The position numbers were made by a program, and so were the translations under genes. This document shows positions 22,998 to 30,824 of a stretch of 48,788 nucleotides of DNA, piece after piece. The stretch spans positions 1 through 48,788 of the forward strand of contig NZ_MSXW01000053.1 of assembly GCF_001945445.1 (NCBI RefSeq), given 5' to 3'. Source of the stretch: Pseudomonas sp. PA27(2017) (GTDB lineage: Bacteria; Pseudomonadota; Gammaproteobacteria; Pseudomonadales; Pseudomonadaceae). Position 1 is the stretch's first letter. Each line of letters starts with the position of its first letter. The notes under the pieces were generated by a model. It saw nothing but the letters and a program-made list of their open reading frames with translations. It searched no databases and had not been told where the DNA came from.

Positions 22998-24040
22998 ATA
23001 TCAAGGAAGCCCTCAACCGCATCGTCGCCCAGCTCGATCTGAGCACCGAGGAAATGCGCGATGTCATGCGCGAAATCATGACCGGTCAGTGCACCGACGC
23101 ACAGATCGGCGCGTTCCTGATGGGCATGCGCATGAAGAGCGAGACCATCGACGAGATCGTCGGCGCCGCCAGCGTGATGCGCGAACTGGCCTCGCCGGTG
23201 GAGATCGCTGCCGAGCGTCTGGTCGACACCTGCGGCACCGGTGGTGACGGCATGAACATCTTCAACGTTTCCACCGCAGCGGCGTTCGTCGTCGCCGCCG
23301 CGGGCGGCAAGGTGGCCAAGCACGGCAATCGCGCGGTGTCGGGCAAGAGTGGCAGCGCCGATCTGCTCGAAGCCGCCGGCATCTATCTGGGCCTGACGCC
23401 GGTGCAGGTGGCGCGCTGCGTCGAAACCGTCGGCGTCGGCTTCATGTTCGCGCCGTCCCACCATGGCGCCATGAAACACGCCATCGGCCCGCGTCGCGAG
23501 CTGGGTCTGCGCACGCTGTTCAATATGCTTGGCCCGATGACCAATCCCGCTGGTGCCAAACACCAGGTAGTTGGCGTCTTCAGCCAGGCACTGTGTCGGC
23601 CGATGGCCGAGGTGCTGCAGCGCCTCGGCAGCGAGCATGTGCTGGTGGTGCATGCCCAGGACGGTCTCGACGAGATCAGCCTGGCGGCGCCGACGTTCGT
23701 CGCCGAGCTGAACAATGGTGTGGTCAGCGAGTACCGCATCCAGCCCGAGGATTTCGGCATCAAGAGCCAGAGCCTGATCGGCCTGACCGTCGAAGGCGCC
23801 GGGCAATCGCTGGAACTGATCCGCGATGCCCTGGGGCGTCGCAAGAGCGAAGCCGGTCAGAAGGCTGCCGACATCATCGTGCTCAATGCCGGCGCGGCAC
23901 TCTATGCAGCCGACCACGCCGACAACCTGGGTGACGGCATGAGCCTGGCCCACGACGCCCTGCACACCGGCCTGGCCCGGGAGAAAATGGAAGAGTTGGT
24001 GTCCTTTACCGCGGTATTCAAACAGGAGAATGAAGGGTGA
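22994..24040 (+). CDS. trpD: Anthranilate phosphoribosyltransferase
   Basis: A 348-residue enzyme transferring phosphoribosyl from PRPP to anthranilate. Signatures are VDTCGTGGDGMNIFNVST, KHGNRAVSGKSGSAD, FMFAPSHHGAMKHA and GPMTNPAGAKHQVVGVF. Length is normal. It starts in the trpG stop and ends in the GTG start of trpC, so trpG, trpD and trpC form a tightly coupled operon. Confidence 0.97.
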   Translation: MNIKEALNRIVAQLDLSTEEMRDVMREIMTGQCTDAQIGAFLMGMRMKSETIDEIVGAASVMRELASPVEIAAERLVDTCGTGGDGMNIFNVSTAAAFVVAAAGGKVAKHGNRAVSGKSGSADLLEAAGIYLGLTPVQVARCVETVGVGFMFAPSHHGAMKHAIGPRRELGLRTLFNMLGPMTNPAGAKHQVVGVFSQALCRPMAEVLQRLGSEHVLVVHAQDGLDEISLAAPTFVAELNNGVVSEYRIQPEDFGIKSQSLIGLTVEGAGQSLELIRDALGRRKSEAGQKAADIIVLNAGAALYAADHADNLGDGMSLAHDALHTGLAREKMEELVSFTAVFKQENEG

Positions 24041-24873
24041 GCATTCCCACCGTTCTGGAAAATATCCTCGCCCGCAAGGCCGAAGAAGTGGCGGCGCGGC
24101 GCGCCGTCGTCAGCCTGGCCGAGGTCGAGCGTGAGGCCCGTGCGGCCGACCCGGTGCGTGGCTTCGCCAACGCGCTGATCGAAAAGGCCAAGAGCAAACA
24201 GCCAGCGGTGATCGCCGAAATCAAGAAGGCCTCGCCGAGCAAGGGCGTGCTGCGCGAGAACTTCGTGCCGGCGGACATCGCCCAGAGCTATCAGGATGGT
24301 GGCGCGACCTGCCTGTCGATCCTCACCGACATCGATTTCTTCCAGGGCGCCGACCGTTACCTGCAGGAAGCGCGCAGCGCCTGTTCGCTGCCGGTGATCC
24401 GCAAGGATTTCATGATCGACCCGTACCAGATCGTCGAAGCACGGGCGCTGGGCGCCGACTGCGTGCTGCTGATCGTCTCGGCGCTGTCCGATGCACAGAT
24501 GGCCGAGCTGGCCGCGACCGCCAAGTCGTTCGATCTCGACGTGCTGGTGGAGGTACACGACGGCGACGAGCTCGAGCGTGCGCTGAACGTGCTCGACACC
24601 CCGCTGGTGGGTGTGAACAACCGTAACCTGCATACCTTCGACGTCAGCCTGGAAACCACCCTCGACCTGCTGCCACGCATTCCCCGTGACCGCCTGGTGG
24701 TGACCGAGAGCGGCATTCTCAATCGCGCGGATGTCGAGCTGATGGAAATCAGCGAGGTGTATGCCTTTCTGGTCGGCGAAGCCTTCATGCGCGCCGAGAA
24801 CCCCGGCTCGGAGCTGGAGCGTCTGTTCTTCCCCGAGCGCAAGCGACTGGTCAGCAGTCCGGATGTGGATTGA
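24037..24873 (+). CDS. trpC: Indole-3-glycerol-phosphate synthase
   Basis: A 278-residue TIM barrel closing the indole ring. Key segments are VIAEIKKASPSKG, LSILTDIDFFQG, VIRKDFMIDPYQIVEARALGAD, GVNNRNLHTF and VTESGI. The start is GTG at 24037, overlapping the trpD stop (GTGA). It is a stand-alone enzyme, not fused to TrpF as in enteric bacteria, the rule in Pseudomonas. A strong terminator follows. Confidence 0.97.
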   Translation: MSIPTVLENILARKAEEVAARRAVVSLAEVEREARAADPVRGFANALIEKAKSKQPAVIAEIKKASPSKGVLRENFVPADIAQSYQDGGATCLSILTDIDFFQGADRYLQEARSACSLPVIRKDFMIDPYQIVEARALGADCVLLIVSALSDAQMAELAATAKSFDLDVLVEVHDGDELERALNVLDTPLVGVNNRNLHTFDVSLETTLDLLPRIPRDRLVVTESGILNRADVELMEISEVYAFLVGEAFMRAENPGSELERLFFPERKRLVSSPDVD

Positions 24874-24881
24874 ACAAACAG

Positions 24882-24911
24882 AAACGGCGCCCAAGGGCGC
24901 CGTTTTCTTTT
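24882..24911 (+). terminator. trpGDC terminator
   Basis: AAACGGCGCC (24882-24891), loop CAAG, GGCGCCGTTT (24896-24905), then TCTTTT. It lies 8 bases after trpC and, being symmetrical with A-rich and T-rich flanks, may serve convergent nadC too. Confidence 0.88.
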
Positions 24912-24918
24912 GGAGCGT

Positions 24919-25767
24919 TTACAGCGCCAGGCGCATCGACAGGTCCACCGCCTTGACGTCCTTGGTCAGGGTGCCGATGGAGATGTAGTCCACGCCGGTT
25001 TCGGCGATGCCGCGCAGGGTGCTGTCGTTGATCCCGCCCGAGGCCTCCAGCTTGGCGCGCCCTGCTGTGATGGCGACGGCTTGGCGCATGTCGTCCAGCG
25101 ACAACTCGTCGAGCATGACGATGTCGGCACCGGCCGCAAGGGCCTGCTGCAGTTCGTCCAGGCTTTCCACTTCCACCTCGACCGGCTTGCCCGGTGCGAT
25201 GGACCGCGCGCTGGTCACCGCCGCCGCGATGCCGCCGCAGGCGGCGATATGGTTTTCCTTGATAAGAAAGGCATCGAACAGCCCGATGCGGTGGTTGTGG
25301 CAGCCGCCCTGAGTCACCGCGTACTTCTGCGCCAGGCGCAGGCCGGGCAGGGTTTTGCGGGTGTCGAGCAGCTTCACGCCGGTGCCTTGTACCAGGTTGG
25401 CGTAATGCTGGCAGCGGGTGGCGACGGCCGACAGCGTCTGCAGGAAATTCAGCGCGGTGCGTTCACCGCTGAGCAATGCCCGGGCCGGCCCTTCGAGGTG
25501 GAACAGAGCCTGATTGGGTTCAGCCTGCTGGCCGTCCTGCACCTGCCAGTGTACGGCCACCCGGGCATCGAGCTGGCGGAACACCTCGTCGACCCAGGCT
25601 GTGCCGCAGATCACCGCGCGGTCTCGGGTTATCACGGTAGCATTGGCCAGGCGTGACTCGGGAATCAGCTGCGCGGTGATGTCCCCGCTGCCGATGTCTT
25701 CGCGCAGGCTGTGACGGACGTTGGCCTCGATTTCGGCGCGAAGCTCAGGGAGCAGTATGTTCGGCAT
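24919..25767 (-). CDS. nadC: Nicotinate-nucleotide pyrophosphorylase
   Basis: A 282-residue quinolinate phosphoribosyltransferase making nicotinate mononucleotide in NAD synthesis. Seen are REDIGSGDITAQLIP, the substrate arginines in LDTRKTLPGLRLAQKYAV, GGCHNHRIGLFDAFLIKENHI, VEVEVESLDE and LEASGGIN. Length is normal. It converges on trpC across a shared terminator. In P. aeruginosa nadC belongs to another neighbourhood next to ampD, and here ampD follows two genes on. Confidence 0.96.
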   Translation of the reverse strand: MPNILLPELRAEIEANVRHSLREDIGSGDITAQLIPESRLANATVITRDRAVICGTAWVDEVFRQLDARVAVHWQVQDGQQAEPNQALFHLEGPARALLSGERTALNFLQTLSAVATRCQHYANLVQGTGVKLLDTRKTLPGLRLAQKYAVTQGGCHNHRIGLFDAFLIKENHIAACGGIAAAVTSARSIAPGKPVEVEVESLDELQQALAAGADIVMLDELSLDDMRQAVAITAGRAKLEASGGINDSTLRGIAETGVDYISIGTLTKDVKAVDLSMRLAL

Positions 25768-25793
25768 GGAGCCTCCGATTGGCTGAGGCGGCG

Positions 25794-25822
25794 ATTATAA
25801 GGGCTGCGACCGCCACTGTTAC
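25794..25822 (-). promoter_or_regulatory. nadC: nadC sigma-70 promoter
   Basis: On the minus strand: GTAACA (25817-25822), 17 bases, TATAAT (25794-25799), about 25 bases before the nadC start. The -10 is a perfect consensus hexamer. Confidence 0.6.
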
Positions 25823-26057
25823 GTTCATCGGGTAAAAATGAACCCTGACTGTAACGATTGGTCACATGCGCAGTTCGGCGGCAGCCCGTCGGATGGCCTG
25901 TGATGCATTTCATATCTGCAGGAAATTGCTTTGGCATCTCCCGCAGCAATCCGATATGTTTTAATACAGAAGTATTGACGTCATACCCTTGACGTTGAAG
26001 CGGTGCCCGCATTCCTGTTTCAGTTTGCTTCACCAGCGCTCTGCGCAGGAGATCTTG

Positions 26058-28355
26058 ATGAAGAACGATGCCAACGTAGTGCATCTGAACAAGATGGTCC
26101 CTGAGACGGCCCGCCCCGCGGCTGCCCGGCTGCCTGCATCGCTCATTCAGGTTCGTGACCGCGCCGCCAACCAGCTCAAGCAGGCGCTGCAGGCATTGTT
26201 CGACAATGCCGACGACACCCTGTTCGACATGGCCGACCGCGCCACCAGCAATGCCGAGCAAAATGCCTTTTTCGAAGCCATGCGTGACCTGCGCCTCAAG
26301 CGCAAGGGGATCGAGCGTGGCTTCCTGCAGCGTGTATTCGAGTCGTTCGCCAGCCTCAACCAGTACGTGGTCGGCAAGCCGCCGACCCTGGATGCGGTGT
26401 CTTTCGACAGCCTCTCACTGGTACAGAACGACGAGTTGGAAGAGACCGTCGCGCTGGATTCCATGATCGCCAAGGTGCTGAGTCGCGACCATGTCGCGCT
26501 CACCCACCTGACCACGCGCCTGAATGCCATCGTCAGCAAGAAGCTCGATGACAAGTCCAATCCCCTCGGCCCGGTTTCGCTCAGCGAGCTGTTCCTGGAG
26601 TCGTGCAGTGGCCTGGGTGTGGAAATCAAGGTCAAGCTGATCATCCTCAAGTTGTTCGAGAAGTATGTGCTCAGCGGCCTCGAACAGCTGTATACCGACG
26701 CCAACGGCGTGCTGATCGAAGCTGGCGTGCTGCCAGAGTTGAAGGCCTTACCGACACGTCGCCCGTCCGCCCATGGTCGTCTCGAGCGCAGTGATTCGGT
26801 CGACGGCTTCGAGCGCTCCGCCGGGTTCGGCGACGACGAGGTGCGCGAAGTGTTCGGCGCGCTGCAGGAGCTGCTGTCGCAAACCCGTGAGGGCATCGCG
26901 CCGCGGCGCCAGGCGCCGGCCAATGCGATGCCGATTTCCACCAACGACCTGATGCGCCTTCTGTCCCATCTCCAACAGCGCGCGCCGATCCAGGCACCGT
27001 CGGATGTCGACCTGCGCGCCCAGCTCGAACACCTGCTGACCCGCGCCAGCGCCAAGAGCGGCCGCGTGCGGGTGGTCGGCGAGGTCGATGAAGACGTCAT
27101 CAACCTGGTGTCGATGCTGTTCGAATTCATCCTCGACGACCGCAGCCTGCCGGACTCGCTGAAGGCCTTGATCGCCCGCCTGCAGATTCCCATGCTCAAG
27201 GTCGCGGTGCTCGACAAGACGTTTTTCAGTCGCGGCAGCCATCCGGCACGCCGCCTGCTCAACGAGATCGCTACCGCCGCTCTCGGCTGGGGCGACCATG
27301 ACAGCAATCAGCGCGACAGCCTCTATCAGAAGATCGAGCAGGTCGTGCAGCGTCTGCTCAACGATTTCACCGATGACCCGGCGATCTTCTCCGAGTTGCT
27401 GGCCGATTTCCTGGCCTTCACCGGTGACGAGCGCCGTCGCAGCGAGTTGCTCGAACAGCGTACCCGTGACGCCGAAGAGGGCAGTGCGCGTGCCGAGATG
27501 GCCCGCCGGGAAGTGGAGCAGGCCTTGAATGAGCGGCTGCTCGGCAGGACGTTGCCCGAGGTGGTCGTGCGGTTGCTGCGCGAAGCCTGGAGCAAGGTCA
27601 TGATGCTGACCTGCCTCAAGCACGGTACCGATTCTGAGCAGTGGCAGAGCACCCTCGCCACCATGGATGAGCTGATCTGGAGCGTGGAGCCCCACGACAA
27701 CCCGGAGGCGCGTCTGCGCCTGCTGGAGTTGGTGCCCGGCTTGCTCAAGGCGCTGCGTGAAGGCATGGCCAGTGCGGCGTTCGATCCGTTCTCCACCAGT
27801 GAATTCTTCAGCCAGCTCGAAGCTCTGCACGTGCAGGCTTTCCAGCGCTTCAAACGTGCCATTCCCGATGTCGAGCGCGCGGCGCCGACCGAGTCCGACG
27901 AAGTGCAGCGCTCGGCGCTCTCTGCCGTCGGTATCGAGCTGCCCCTGCTCGACCTGCAGCCGGAAGAGGAAAGTAGCATTTCGGCGATGGTCGAGATCGT
28001 CGAGGAGATCGTGCTCGAAGCGCCGGGGCAACCGCGCAGCGAGCCGCAGGATGAGCCGGTGCTGGCCGACGACGATGAATCGCTGTTGCATGTCGATGCC
28101 TTGCGCGTCGGCAGCTGGGTCGAATTCCAGGAGGACGACGAGCACAAGCTGCGTTGCAAGCTGGCGGCGATCATCAAGCCGACCGGCAAGTACATCTTCG
28201 TCAACCGTACCGGCATGAAGGTGCTCGAGAAGACCCGCACCGGCCTCGCCGTGGAATTCCGCCGCAACGCGGTGCGCTTGCTCGACGATGCGCTGCTCTT
28301 CGACCGCGCCCTCGAATCGGTGATCGGCAACTTGCGTCGTCTCAAGGGCGCCTGA
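26058..28355 (+). CDS. DUF1631 family protein
   Basis: A 765-residue protein of the DUF1631 family, sometimes mislabelled thymidine phosphorylase. It is mostly helical and charged, with long segments such as LRDRAANQLKQALQALFDNADD and LEQRTRDAEEG--AEMARREVEQALNERL. The last 100 residues (LRVGSWVEFQEDDEHKLRCKLAAIIKPTGKYIFVN) form a beta-rich module resembling a PilZ-type domain. There is no signal peptide, so it is likely cytoplasmic. The start at 26058 has AGGAG upstream; the frame open from 25989 is not needed. Function unknown; a link to second-messenger binding is only a suggestion from the tail. Confidence 0.85.
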   Translation: MKNDANVVHLNKMVPETARPAAARLPASLIQVRDRAANQLKQALQALFDNADDTLFDMADRATSNAEQNAFFEAMRDLRLKRKGIERGFLQRVFESFASLNQYVVGKPPTLDAVSFDSLSLVQNDELEETVALDSMIAKVLSRDHVALTHLTTRLNAIVSKKLDDKSNPLGPVSLSELFLESCSGLGVEIKVKLIILKLFEKYVLSGLEQLYTDANGVLIEAGVLPELKALPTRRPSAHGRLERSDSVDGFERSAGFGDDEVREVFGALQELLSQTREGIAPRRQAPANAMPISTNDLMRLLSHLQQRAPIQAPSDVDLRAQLEHLLTRASAKSGRVRVVGEVDEDVINLVSMLFEFILDDRSLPDSLKALIARLQIPMLKVAVLDKTFFSRGSHPARRLLNEIATAALGWGDHDSNQRDSLYQKIEQVVQRLLNDFTDDPAIFSELLADFLAFTGDERRRSELLEQRTRDAEEGSARAEMARREVEQALNERLLGRTLPEVVVRLLREAWSKVMMLTCLKHGTDSEQWQSTLATMDELIWSVEPHDNPEARLRLLELVPGLLKALREGMASAAFDPFSTSEFFSQLEALHVQAFQRFKRAIPDVERAAPTESDEVQRSALSAVGIELPLLDLQPEEESSISAMVEIVEEIVLEAPGQPRSEPQDEPVLADDDESLLHVDALRVGSWVEFQEDDEHKLRCKLAAIIKPTGKYIFVNRTGMKVLEKTRTGLAVEFRRNAVRLLDDALLFDRALESVIGNLRRLKGA

Positions 28356-28390
28356 GCCTGAAAGCCACTTCCCGTTGATCGATCTTCTTC

Positions 28391-28412
28391 TCACGGCCCG
28401 TCAGGGCCGTGA
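28391..28412 (+). terminator. Hairpin terminator after the DUF1631 gene
   Basis: TCACGGCCC (28391-28399), loop GTCA, GGGCCGTGA (28404-28412), then GTCGTTCT. Good stem and weak T-run, 36 bases after the stop. Confidence 0.6.
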
Positions 28413-28507
28413 GTCGTTCTGGCCGCAGCCAAGGGCCGCGCGCCGCGCCATCACTTGCGCTGAAACATCAACAAACCCTAGAGTGTCCGCTCTCTCGGGG
28501 AGCACCT

Positions 28508-29071
28508 ATGCGCAAGCAACTCGAAGACGGCTGGTATCAGGGGATTCAGCACTGTCCTTCGCCCAACTTCAACGAGCGTCCGCAGGGCGAGATTTCCCTG
28601 TTGGTCATTCACAACATCAGCCTGCCGCCGGGGCAATTCGGCACCGGTCAGGTGCAGGCGTTCTTCACCAACTGTCTGCAGGCCGACGCGCACCCGTATT
28701 TCGCGGGGATCGCCAGCATGACGGTTTCCGCACACTTTCTGATCGAACGCGACGGCACCGTCGTGCAATTCGTGTCGTGCCTGGACCGGGCCTGGCACGC
28801 TGGCGTGTCCTGCTTCGAAGGGCGTGAGAACTGCAACGATTTCTCCCTGGGCATCGAGCTCGAGGGTACGGATCATCTACCGTTCACGGATGCGCAGTAC
28901 GCTGCTCTGACGCAGTTGACGCGTGCACTGCAGCAGGCCTATCCGGCCATTACCGCTGCGCGCATCTGCGGGCACAGTGATATCGCGCCGGGCCGCAAGA
29001 CCGACCCCGGGCCGGCATTCGACTGGGCGCGGCTGCGCTCGTCACTGATGACTGATAAGGAGGCATCATGA
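28508..29071 (+). CDS. ampD: 1,6-anhydro-N-acetylmuramyl-L-alanine amidase
   Basis: A 187-residue zinc amidase of cell-wall recycling in the cytoplasm. It cuts the anhydro-muropeptide that otherwise signals AmpR to induce beta-lactamase. Zinc ligands are visible: H35 in LLVIHNIS, and the His and Asp of CGHSDIAPGRKTDPG. AmpD of about this length without a signal peptide is the main cytoplasmic form. The start at 28508 is chosen over an upstream Ser/Arg-rich extension because the homology begins there. The stop overlaps the ampE start (ATGA). Confidence 0.95.
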   Translation: MRKQLEDGWYQGIQHCPSPNFNERPQGEISLLVIHNISLPPGQFGTGQVQAFFTNCLQADAHPYFAGIASMTVSAHFLIERDGTVVQFVSCLDRAWHAGVSCFEGRENCNDFSLGIELEGTDHLPFTDAQYAALTQLTRALQQAYPAITAARICGHSDIAPGRKTDPGPAFDWARLRSSLMTDKEAS

Positions 29072-29904
29072 GTTTTCTGGTGTTGTTGCTGGTGCTGTGG
29101 GTGGAGAAGTTTTCCGCCTGGCGTCAGCGAATCCAGCACGATGAACCCTGGCTGCGCGCCCTGACTCGGATGGAGCGCGGCGGTACCACCAGCGACTCGC
29201 CCTGGCTGGCCATTGCGCTGCTGGTAGGTGTGCCCCTGCTGATCCTGGCCGCGCTGCTGAAATTGCTGGCGCCCCTGGCCTATGGTTGGCTGCTGTTGCC
29301 GATCCATCTGCTTGTGGTGATCTACAGCCTGGGCCGAGGCGATCTGCTCGCTGCGTTGGGCCCGTTCCGTGACAGTTGGCGGCGTGGTGACGGCGAAGCG
29401 GCCTTCCTGGTCGCACAGCGTGACCTGGGCGTGCAAGCCGACGGCGAGGCGACGCTGCTGCCGAACGTGCAGACCTACCTGGTCTGGCAGGCCTATCAGA
29501 GTTTCTTCGCGGTGATCTTCTGGTACGTGTTGCTGGGGCCGCTGGCCGCGCTGGCCTATCGCCTGCTGGCGCTGATCGTCGAGAATGGTCAGTCCGAGGC
29601 CCTGCGCGAGCGCGCCGGTCAGTTGCGGCATGCCTTCGACTGGTTGCCGGTGCGGGTGCTGGCGGCCAGCTTCGCGCTGGTCGGCAACTTCATCGCGGTC
29701 AGCCGCGCGCTGCTGCACGAAGTGCTGAGCTGGGATATCTCCGCTGCACAACTTGCAGCTGGCGCGGCGCGTGCCGCCGCCGAAACCCCGGAGCCAGCCC
29801 TGGGCGAGGTGGGTGTGACGACGCTCGACAGCCTCTGGCAGTTGCTGGTGCGCGCGGCCATCCTCTGGTACGCGGCAATCGCACTATGGACGTTGTTCTT
29901 CTAG
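29068..29904 (+). CDS. ampE: AmpE regulatory membrane protein
   Basis: A 278-residue protein with four or so hydrophobic segments (about 1-12, 47-85, 145-175 and a C-terminal AILWYAAIALWTLFF). Its coupling to ampD is the standard ampDE arrangement. AmpE is a cytoplasmic-membrane protein of uncertain role linked to beta-lactamase regulation. Its TAG stop shares the bases CTAG with the TAG of the opposite tatD gene, so the two end codons interlock. Confidence 0.93.
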   Translation: MSFLVLLLVLWVEKFSAWRQRIQHDEPWLRALTRMERGGTTSDSPWLAIALLVGVPLLILAALLKLLAPLAYGWLLLPIHLLVVIYSLGRGDLLAALGPFRDSWRRGDGEAAFLVAQRDLGVQADGEATLLPNVQTYLVWQAYQSFFAVIFWYVLLGPLAALAYRLLALIVENGQSEALRERAGQLRHAFDWLPVRVLAASFALVGNFIAVSRALLHEVLSWDISAAQLAAGAARAAAETPEPALGEVGVTTLDSLWQLLVRAAILWYAAIALWTLFF

Positions 29905-30683
29905 TTACGCCAGCCGAACAGCTGGGCCGCATTGCGGCTGCTGGCGGCGGCCAGCGCCTCGGGTTCGATCGCCAATAGCGTGGCGAGCTCGCGGCAGATC
30001 GCCGGCAGGTGGACCGGGCTGTTGCGGATGTGTGGATGCATGGCCGGCGCCATGTCCGGTGAATCGGTCTCCAGCACCACGGCATCGAGCGGCAGGCGCG
30101 CAATGACCTGGCGCAGGCGCTTGGCCTGCGGCCAGGTGGCCGCACCACCCAGGCCCAGTTTGAAGCCCAACTTCAGGTACTCACGGGCCTCCTCGTAACT
30201 GCCAGCGAACGCGTGGATGATGCCGGCACGCCGCAGCTTGAAACGCTTCAGGGTGGCGATCACCTGGGCATGGGCGCGCCGGACGTGCAGCAGCACCGTC
30301 AGTTCGAGGCGTTCGGCCAGCGCCAGTTGCGCTTCGAAGAGCGCTTGCTGGCGCTCGCGGTCCAGTTCAGGCAAGTAGTAATCCAGGCCGAATTCGCCTA
30401 TCGCGCAGAGCTTCTCGTGGCCTTGCCGCTCCAGCAGCCACTGCTCGAGTCGTTGCAGGTCCTCTGGCCGGTGGCTGTCCAGATAGACCGGATGCAGGCC
30501 GAAGGCCGCATACAGCCCGTCGTGCGCCAGCACCTGGTTCCACAGGCGCTGCCAGTTGCCATGCTCGACGCCCAGAATCACCAGCTTCTCGACGCCCAGC
30601 GCGCGGGCCTCGGCGAGCACGCGAGGGCGATCTTCATCGAAGTCGGGGAAGTCCAGATGGGTGTGGGTGTCGATCAGTCGCAT
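29901..30683 (-). CDS. TatD-family metal-dependent hydrolase
   Basis: A 260-residue TIM-barrel hydrolase. It opens IDTHTHLDFPDFD with the HxH metal motif and has IGEFGLDYY, VLLHVRRAHAQ, GIIHAFAGS and VLETDSPDMAP. This is the TatD/YjjV branch, a DNase or phosphoesterase-type family. The start is placed at the MRLIDTHTH methionine; an upstream ATG gives 17 extra residues outside the domain. Convergent with ampE. The exact substrate is not deducible. Confidence 0.9.
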   Translation of the reverse strand: MRLIDTHTHLDFPDFDEDRPRVLAEARALGVEKLVILGVEHGNWQRLWNQVLAHDGLYAAFGLHPVYLDSHRPEDLQRLEQWLLERQGHEKLCAIGEFGLDYYLPELDRERQQALFEAQLALAERLELTVLLHVRRAHAQVIATLKRFKLRRAGIIHAFAGSYEEAREYLKLGFKLGLGGAATWPQAKRLRQVIARLPLDAVVLETDSPDMAPAMHPHIRNSPVHLPAICRELATLLAIEPEALAAASSRNAAQLFGWRN

Positions 30684-30824
30684 GGGCCCGCCAAGGGTCG
30701 AGGTTGTAAGGGCGGCAGGTTTGTACACCTGCATGACAACATTCTGTGAGTCATTCCGGGCATTGGCCAGTCGAATGGTCAGGGACGGTGATTGTGGGGA
30801 TCGCCGATAAAAAGGGGCCGCCGC

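Noticed and set aside
26748..28394. 548-codon minus-strand frame opposite the DUF1631 gene
   Set aside because: Shadow with no ribosome binding site or motifs.
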